The notes beneath the pieces are model-generated. The model did not search any database. It had not been told where the DNA came from and worked only from the letters and a program-made list of their open reading frames with translations. Below, piece after piece: positions 58,001 to 64,000 of a stretch of DNA of 64,000 nt. Numbering within the stretch: position 1 is the first letter of the stretch; every line of letters begins with the position of its first letter. This DNA is from Cryptomeria japonica (Eukaryota > Streptophyta > Pinopsida > Cupressales > Cupressaceae), in assembly GCF_030272615.1 (NCBI RefSeq), contig NW_026729196.1, positions 62,001-126,000 on the forward strand, read 5' to 3'. The translations under genes and the position numbers were made by a program.

Positions 58001-59305
58001 CCATACTTCAGCGTTAGGCGGCCCGGTGGATCTAGTTATCACGGTTAAAGAACTGACCTCAGATTCAAGCTCCCACTAACGGGATGCAAGCACCCGCTAG
58101 TTACAGGACTCAACCCGGCCGGCCCTTCTCCACAACCCCCCGGCGGCCCTTACCCAATGCATTTGATACCCATTTAGACGTGTTCAGCCCCCCCGAATAG
58201 TAGGGCTTACGCTCTTGGGCATTAGGGAGGGTCCGAGAAAGATTGGTTGAACGGAACCGGCCTTCCGGAAGTGGTTCCGGCGGGGCCGGTGGATGGTTAC
58301 GGACCTTCTCTCTCAACTGTAAGGGGAAGGCAACTGTAAGGGGAAGGGAGAAGGTAGGATTGGGAAAGGTAGGGAAAGTAGGAGAGATAATTACCTCGGC
58401 CGGGGGCTTCAGCAACTATAGCCTCCTTCTTCTAGCAGGTTGATTAATGGCAGTGGGAGGGACTCGATAGTTGGCTAATCCCCCCCTTCTAGCAGGCTGA
58501 TTAATGAAGTGGGAGGTCTATAGTTTTCTATGGCCCCTACTATTCTAAAGGGGGGCCTCGGGTATTACGTACAGGATTGAGTTAGCACGGTGGGAGAATT
58601 CAAAGTGGGAATACTTTATGCCCACCCAACTCGACAAAGCAATATTAGTTAGGTAGATTAGCAGGTTGCCCCGTAGAAGAGGTTGGGGTTCGAATCCCCT
58701 ATGATCCTAGAATCCAAATCGATCGATCCCTTTAGAATAGTAGGGCCCATCCTGCGGCATCATTATAGATCGGCGGCTCAACTATATCCACCCACCCCTG
58801 CTCGATGTCAATTTGGGGGGCGGCCGGGGGAGTCGCCCGTTACGGAGCGCGGCCCATGCATCCAAAAAGTATCACCGGCTCTCGGGCCGGACTCAGTGTG
58901 GCGCGCTGAGTCAAAAAATGAACCCGAGCCAATCGGGGCGGTTGGTTTCTGTTGTGACCTCTCGATTGCACCACCATACTACAGCCGAGAGTCCAAACGA
59001 AGGCGGCAGGGCTGATGACCTTACCTTCCCGAATCAGCCCACCGTTAGGAGTCCAGTCCATCCCTTATTAGTTTAGGGCCAATCGGCCGGCGCCAGCGGC
59101 CTTTTGCGGCGTTGTTTTCGAGCGAGCTTTCTCGACTGCGAAGATGAGGGACGAACTGTTCCAGCCGATCAATTACAGAAGACGGCCTCTACAGAGAACG
59201 ACCCGCCCGCGATAGGGACCCAAGGAACGAGGGTAGTAGGGTAGCTCCTACCACCACGGAAGAGCCGACGATCTATCCGACCACCCGGCCAGGGGGGAAG
59301 GAGTT
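55019..59305. other. Spacer with dispersed repeats and short tandem units
   Basis: 55941, 55972 and 56006 mark three copies of TATAGTGATGCAGTCCA at 31-34 nt spacing. 57620-57730 has two G-rich units (GGGTGGGGGGGAACT) about 70 nt apart. 58531 and 58729 carry family A copies. 58684-58700 is an isolated T-arm-like sequence. 58800-59110 is a repeat-poor island with open frames on both strands and no recognisable domain. 55380-55800 and 56590-57460 are unassigned. No gene is supported. Confidence 0.4.
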
Positions 59306-59451
59306 CCCCGTTAATGGATCGAATCGGACTTTCCGGTTGGACGGACTGTAAGGTCCGCTCCCCGTCTCGTGTACCCTCTCCCTCTCCAATGGTCCAGTCG
59401 CTCGCTACCCTTACAGTCCGTCCAACCGGCCGATTCGATCCATTAACGGGG
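59306..59451. repeat. Long inverted repeat (43-48 nt arms, 55-nt loop)
   Basis: The left arm 59306-59353 and right arm 59409-59451 are complementary over 43 positions, with a single 5-nt insertion (ACTTT) in the left arm. Arm ends read CCCCGTTAATGGATCG and CGATCCATTAACGGGG. The arms are otherwise perfect, so the structure is young or kept by gene conversion. It sits 36 nt before a 5S rRNA fragment. Confidence 0.9.
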
Positions 59452-59487
59452 AACCCCACTACTATATAAAGAGTGCGCAAGAAGGTA

Positions 59488-59528
59488 GGCCATATGTACT
59501 GATTCAGTTCGGGAGACATGGCCACAAC
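59488..59528 (+). pseudogene. Fragment of mitochondrial 5S rRNA (rrn5), 3' part
   Basis: GCCATATGTACTGA, then a 5-nt difference, then TTCGGGAGACATGG match the 3' third of plant mitochondrial 5S rRNA. The 5' two thirds are absent; the sequence before it is unrelated. It is therefore a remnant, probably left by recombination near the adjacent inverted repeat, and the functional rrn5 must be elsewhere. Confidence 0.75.
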
Positions 59529-60496
59529 AGGGATAGTTCAATGGAGAGATGGCCTATTACTTTCCCTTCCCCACCCCGAATATGCGGAGTTTCGGTTCGC
59601 TTTCACATATGAGCCAGACTTTCGACGAAAGGGGTCGATTCTAGCAACTATAATTGCTTCGAGATAGCGTCAAAGTAGCGGGCTGATTCCGTACTCTAAC
59701 AAGCTGATAAGGGGTGGGTGGGAGGAACTACTATAGTTGTTGGCTATGGGGGCCGTATTCATTTTTTGGATTAATTCCAGATTAATCAGCTTGCTAGGGT
59801 AAGCATTCATGGGGAATTATATCGGGCAGCAGGGTGGGGATTATAGTTGCTCGTCGTGATGCCGCGGCCTAAGAATAAGTGATGGGGCTGCTGAATCAAC
59901 TCCCTACCAGCACTGGATCGAATCCTGCTTTTCACGGATAGAAGGTACCAACTACTATTACTTAGGGCTCCGCTAGATCGTATCAATTATCTGTGGTGTT
60001 TGCCTATGCAGGGCCGAATAAACGCTCATTCGGGAACCGGCCCCTAACCAATTTTGTGATCTACCAGTCCCTAATCAACACCAGTGCTTTCCCCCTCCCA
60101 CCTCTGGATATGTAGTTAGCTTCTTCAGGAGCATACAGAAACATGTTTCGGAGCCCTTAGAATAGTAGGGCCCTTAGAATAGTAGGGCGAAGATAAACTC
60201 TTTAATAAAAAAACATCTCAACATTTATGATATGACCGGCGATGCGTAATAGGGGGACAACATGAAGGAACTAAAGGTTCTATGGGTCACTGGGTGGGAG
60301 GAGATGTATGTCCGCGAGACTTTTGATCAATGAATTGATCCGGGGTGGGGGGAAATATTGACGAAAAATCAATGGGTCGGCCAAATAAACTCTAGGCAGT
60401 CATATGACCTAAACTTTTGATCAATTCCGATAACTCCATAGAATTTTAGGGGCCCTCCAACCCATATTAAACAATTTATGTTCGATATCAATTTTC

Positions 60497-60515
60497 ATTC
60501 TATACGTAACATGCC
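60497..60515 (-). repeat. Dispersed repeat family B copy
   Basis: Core CATGTTACGTATAGAAT on the minus strand. Confidence 0.8.
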
Positions 60516-62495
60516 GGATTAAAGAAGAATAAACTGTGCTGGCGCCCAGTAGGTTCCTGAGAATCGCGGTGGGTAGGGTGGGCGTGTTAGTTATTTTCTA
60601 ATACTCTTCCCCTCTCCATGATACTGGCCGAGCCGACGCCCTATATCTATATAGCAGGATGCCATGACTATGGCTATAACCGCTGTAACATGAATCGAAT
60701 CCGAATCTCGCTGTAACGTGAATCCGGTAACAACTATGAATAAGTGGGCTCTTACCAACATCATCTTGAATATGTTGGGAACATGACAGCTCGTCATAAC
60801 CGCGTGAATCCATCCGGTAACAACTAATCGTAACCGCATAAATGTGACCACTCAACCATTCCGGCTAGAGTCTCATTCGACATTGATGGGCTCGACCACC
60901 TACCTTCTTTCCCTTCTCCTGCCCCGGCCCTACGGGGCGGGAAGGTCATTGTTCCGATCATGTCGTCCACAGGTCTCGTCCACGGTCATTGTCATCTATG
61001 CGCCTTCAGGTCTGCATTGGCCACCCAGCATCGTACTCGTATCGTTGAGCCCGCCAGCATTACTATATCATGTTACGAGAATCATGACCGTACGATGTTG
61101 ATATCACGTTACGTTCATAATCTTCCCACACTTGCTCCTACACTTAACTTGTCGAGCAAGCCCACTTATTCATGTTGGTAAGATGATTCATGTGACGCCA
61201 AGAGAGCTGTTTGCCATCCATTTATCTCAACTCAACCGACGACCCATTGTTAGCCCTCGGAACCCTTAGAATAGTAGGGGCCTCCCAAAAATGAATCTAC
61301 CCTCACGCTAGAATTCCCAGGGCCTCCCACCCACCCCGGTACCGTTCAGTGGTTGATACGTCCCCACGTCCCCCCCTCCGCTGATTCCCCTGCTGCTCCA
61401 GCCTCCATGGTCGGATAACCCGTTGGTTGGTCCACTAATCCATGACCTATTACCGAATCGGGATCCCCGTAGGGGCCGGTCCATCCCCTCCTTTTCTGGA
61501 ATCCGATATGTGGGCGGATGGTGAGTAATCCCAGCCGGTCATGAATGTGCCAGGATCGGTTTGAGACGATCGACTCGCCCCTATGATTCCCTCCCACCTT
61601 ATTCTAGCGTATTCTAGCTTACTCTAGCAGGTTTCTCCATATCAAATAGTAGGGCCGAATTAATTACTGATTAATAACTATAGATGCCACCCGATTCCGA
61701 AATGGATAGTCGACCTGTCCATGCATCCCTTATCGATGCAGCACCACTGGCATCCGCCCCTTATTTAGATTATTGCACCTCTATCCCCAGCATTCACCCT
61801 ACCTGATCCCGGCACGGGAGTTGATGAAAGGATCCCTCCCTCGGTGATGCTCTACTCTCTTCTATGGCCATGAAGAACACCCGCTACTGAAATCGCTGCT
61901 CCAGCCGATGCTGCCACCTCCCCCGCTAATGAAAGAGATATTGGGAGTGAACCGTGCGATCGATGTAATGGAGGACCCATCCTCTGGCCAGCAGAAGAAT
62001 AGCCTGCCTGGACGCGATAGGGAAGGGTAGGCCTTATGACTCTTGTATTCATGCCTGCCTGCCTGTTCATTAGCCCACTAAACGGGAAACTCTAATTCCC
62101 CCCACCCCCCCTCTATATAGTTACTCCAATCCTACACAATTCGAGGCACCCAACTAGAGTTCCCTCCCACCCAACCCTGGCGAATAGGCAACCTCAATTA
62201 TTGAGAGTTGGCGTACATTAATTGACGGCTACCCCGAATAGCCCTACAATAACAACAGTTAATGGCATCAGCTCGCTAGCCCTACAATAACAACAGCCGG
62301 GCCCCCTACAATTTGATAGGACGTATAGAATCGAGCACAACTAGAGTAGTTTTGTTGGAGGCCCCAACCGGGGTGGGTGGGAGGACAATTACTATAGTTG
62401 GGGCCAGGGTAGAAAAAAGGGTACTCAATTCTATGGCCTACTATTCAAAGCCATGGGGCCGGGGCTACAATTCGGCGTTGGTGGGTGGGGGGTAT

Positions 62496-62526
62496 GGTTC
62501 AGTCGGTTCAATGCCTACTGTCTCGG
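62496..62526 (+). repeat. Leader repeat D, copy 4
   Basis: One mismatch to copy 1 (GTCTCGG for GTATCGG at the 3' end). It reads on the plus strand, 505 nt before copy 5, and joins directly to a family A half-site. Confidence 0.8.
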
Positions 62527-62868
62527 CCCTACTATTCTATTCTTATCATACTCAAAATGGCTGGCCCGAGTTTGATCCGTAATATGTTCTTTCAGAAATC
62601 AAGAACAACCGGTGGGCCCCTACTATTCTATGGTAGCTGCCCCAGTTGGTAATACATATACAATATTTTGATCCCACCGGAACTCTATATCCACCCACCA
62701 CTACCCTCGCGGGCCCCATGAATGCACACTGCCATTATTCTGATGAAGCCAGGGTGGCCCCTACTATTCTAAGGCCCCCTACAATTCTATGGGCGATTCT
62801 AGAACTATTTTAGATTGCCCCAACCTTCTACGGGGTGGGTGGGAGAACTATAACTAGAATTCATCGGG

Positions 62869-62888
62869 GGCATGTTACGTATAGAATC
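62869..62888 (+). repeat. Dispersed repeat family B copy
   Basis: Core CATGTTACGTATAGAATC on the plus strand. Confidence 0.85.
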
Positions 62889-63030
62889 TTCACCCCCCCT
62901 ATGCATGAATGCATGCACAGGGGCGATCGTCAATCCCATCTAAGGCATGTGTAGTATAGATAGAATCTTTGCGTTCTAGTGCCAGAATAGTAGGCCTACC
63001 TCAAATTGAGAGAGGTATCTCGATATTGTA

Positions 63031-63061
63031 GGTTCAGTCGGTTCAATGCCTACTGTATCGG
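63031..63061 (+). promoter_or_regulatory. Leader repeat D, copy 5, upstream of the right-edge ORF
   Basis: Identical core to copies 1-3, read on the plus strand, ending 52 nt before the ATG at 63114. Preceded by ATTGTA as in copy 2. Regulatory role inferred. Confidence 0.6.
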
Positions 63062-63113
63062 AATGATGCGTCATCGGCGATAGCCGCAGCGTAAACCTAA
63101 ATTAGCTGCTTTC

Positions 63114-64000
63114 GTGGTGCCGTACGTAGGGGGCACCCGCAGCATTATTGAGGGGGAGTTATTGATCAGAAAGAAACTGTTAAAATGGGGCAAGAACAAG
63201 CTACCGAGGCAGGAGGCAGAAATAGTTAGATCGAGAAAAGAGGCAATTATCTGGTTACTCGTCATTTGTGGTTTCATTCTATTAATCGGCATGGCCATTG
63301 GGGTTGTCGCTGGATACTTTGTGGGCCAGTCAGGATGGCGATGGTGCGGGCGGAGAGGGCACCCTATCACCCAGCTCCAGCGGCGATGGGAGCCCCCGCC
63401 CCCCGACGTCACCACCTTCGGGTGATAGTTCCCCATCCATCCTTGCCAAGCTAAGAAGCTCTTTTCTAGATCAATTGCTGGCACAAGCGGGTCACACAAC
63501 TTCTTGTAGCTGTAGGATCTTTTATTTCTTTATGGGAGTATTTCGGGGGGTCATCTAACGAAGGAGAACCGCCCGTCGAACCGGAGCAGACTGGCCCCGA
63601 GCCCACTAATGTGCAAAAAACAGTAAATGGCATTGTGGAGCCATCGGAGGTCGCCACTAACCCGGAAACCCCGCCCCTATTTGAAAGCTCGGAAGAAGAG
63701 AAGCAGAAACGGATCGTTGCGATGGAAGCTCTTAGTAGGCTAGAGTTCTTAATCAAGACTAAGCAGATCCGGCTAGATGTGCCGGAGCAGCTGGCACAAT
63801 ACGAGGAGATCCAGCGCCAAGTACGCCTGATGGTTGGACATCTTGACCGGCGCATAGAGCTGCTTCAAGCTCGGGAGGAGGCGCTGCTTTCAGATCGGGA
63901 GGGGACCATTAGGTCGGAGCCAACAGGAAACGGCGAACCGACCGCCCTGCCTCAGGACGAGCCGGGCCCTCGAACTTACCCGATGGCGGAACCTCTATGG
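63114..64000 (+). CDS. Unassigned membrane/helical protein frame at the window edge, coding potential in three phases
   Basis: No family is recognised. 63114-63425 is open from ATG with one membrane span at residues 44-70 (AIIWLLVICGFILLIGMAIG). From about 63330 protein-like sequence moves to the next phase (GDGAGGEGTLSPSSSGDGSPRPP, then SILAKLRSSFLDQLLAQAG, open 63298-63558). From 63470 it moves to the third phase, open to the window end: VTQLLVAVGSFISLWEYFGG, an acidic Pro-rich linker, then a helical region (RIVAMEALSRLEFLIKTKQI, then IQRQVRLMVGHLDRRIELLQ). This suggests one gene with two frame changes, either a pseudogene or base-call errors. The GDGSPRPP linker links it to ORF192 and the helical region to ORF304. 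Leader repeat D lies 52 nt upstream. Confidence 0.5.

Larger units (their letters stand above)
59529..63030. other. Spacer with dispersed repeats
   Basis: Family A tandem pair at 60153-60187, family B at 60497-60515 (minus) and 62869-62888 (plus), D copy 4 at 62496-62526, family C near 61605-61640. 60650-61200 is a patchwork of direct and inverted short repeats around GTAACATGAATC and CCGGTAACAACTA. Open frames (60591-60851 minus, 60844-61101 plus, 61346-61597 minus) lie in this patchwork or in unassigned sequence. No gene is supported. Confidence 0.45.

Noticed and set aside
58684-58700. tRNA gene signalled by GGGG-TTCGAAT-CCCC
   Set aside because: Only a T-arm-like hairpin is present; no acceptor partner or anticodon arm fits upstream.
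59409-59451. nad7-like motif NGSNRP in the right arm of the inverted repeat (minus-strand frame)
   Set aside because: Only six residues agree and the flanking residues do not follow Nad7; the arm is fully explained as an inverted repeat.
1-64000. CRISPR array
   Set aside because: Short repeats are abundant but irregularly spaced, on both strands and without uniform unique spacers; nothing resembles Cas genes.
8986-64000. nad4 exon 1 upstream of exon 2 on the minus strand
   Set aside because: I looked for the Nad4 N-terminal pattern in minus-strand frames and found no match, so it is not claimed within the window.
1-64000. Plastid-derived DNA or complete standard tRNA genes
   Set aside because: No plastid gene fragment or full cloverleaf could be recognised by eye.

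Overview
The window is a plant mitochondrial genome segment, most likely from a seed plant with a greatly expanded mitogenome, and a gymnosperm such as a conifer or cycad relative is the best guess. Three respiratory-chain pieces support this: the last exon of nad2 (3989-4176, minus), exon 2 of nad4 (8293-8807, minus, exactly 515 nt) and a complete nad6 (54368-55018, plus). All three carry many Ser/Pro/Thr/His codons where the families have Leu/Phe/Met/Tyr, the signature of heavy C-to-U RNA editing. Two canonical group II intron domain V helices sit just upstream of the nad2 and nad4 exons. The species cannot be fixed from the sequence alone.

Gene density is very low, about 1.4 kb of recognised coding sequence in 64 kb. 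From 1 to 13 kb lie the nad2 and nad4 exons with intron 3' ends and two unassigned ORFs on the same strand (ORF192 at 9083-9661, ORF304 at 10824-11738). They are embedded in a dense carpet of short dispersed repeats. From 13 to 24 kb is spacer with a degenerate Gly/Ala/Ser/Tyr-coding minisatellite at 16.4-18.1 kb. From 24 to 30 kb are decayed nuclear-type retroelement fossils, a Ty3/gypsy pol region and a probable second gag-like block. From 30 to 48 kb are spacer and more minisatellite arrays. At 48 kb is a Ty1/copia reverse transcriptase fossil. From 48.6 to 63 kb the dispersed-repeat carpet returns, with nad6, a long inverted repeat and a fragment of mitochondrial 5S rRNA. The window ends inside another unassigned reading frame (63114-64000).

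The recognised genes all encode complex I subunits. Because nad2 and nad4 appear as isolated exons with no partner exon recognised in the window, their transcripts must be completed by very long cis introns or by trans-splicing.

The most interesting unexplained signal is a possible small family of unassigned ORFs (ORF192, ORF304 and the frame at the right edge). They share sequence modules and each has an identical 31-nt leader repeat, in the same orientation, upstream of it. Beyond that, the window holds several dispersed repeat families: a GTAGGG-ended palindrome, a CATGTTACGTATAGAATCG element resembling CRTA-type mitochondrial promoters, a TTCTAGCAGGC element, and G-quadruplex-prone GGGTGGGTGGG tracts. 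There are also two tRNA-like mini-structures. All similarity calls were made by eye without database searches.
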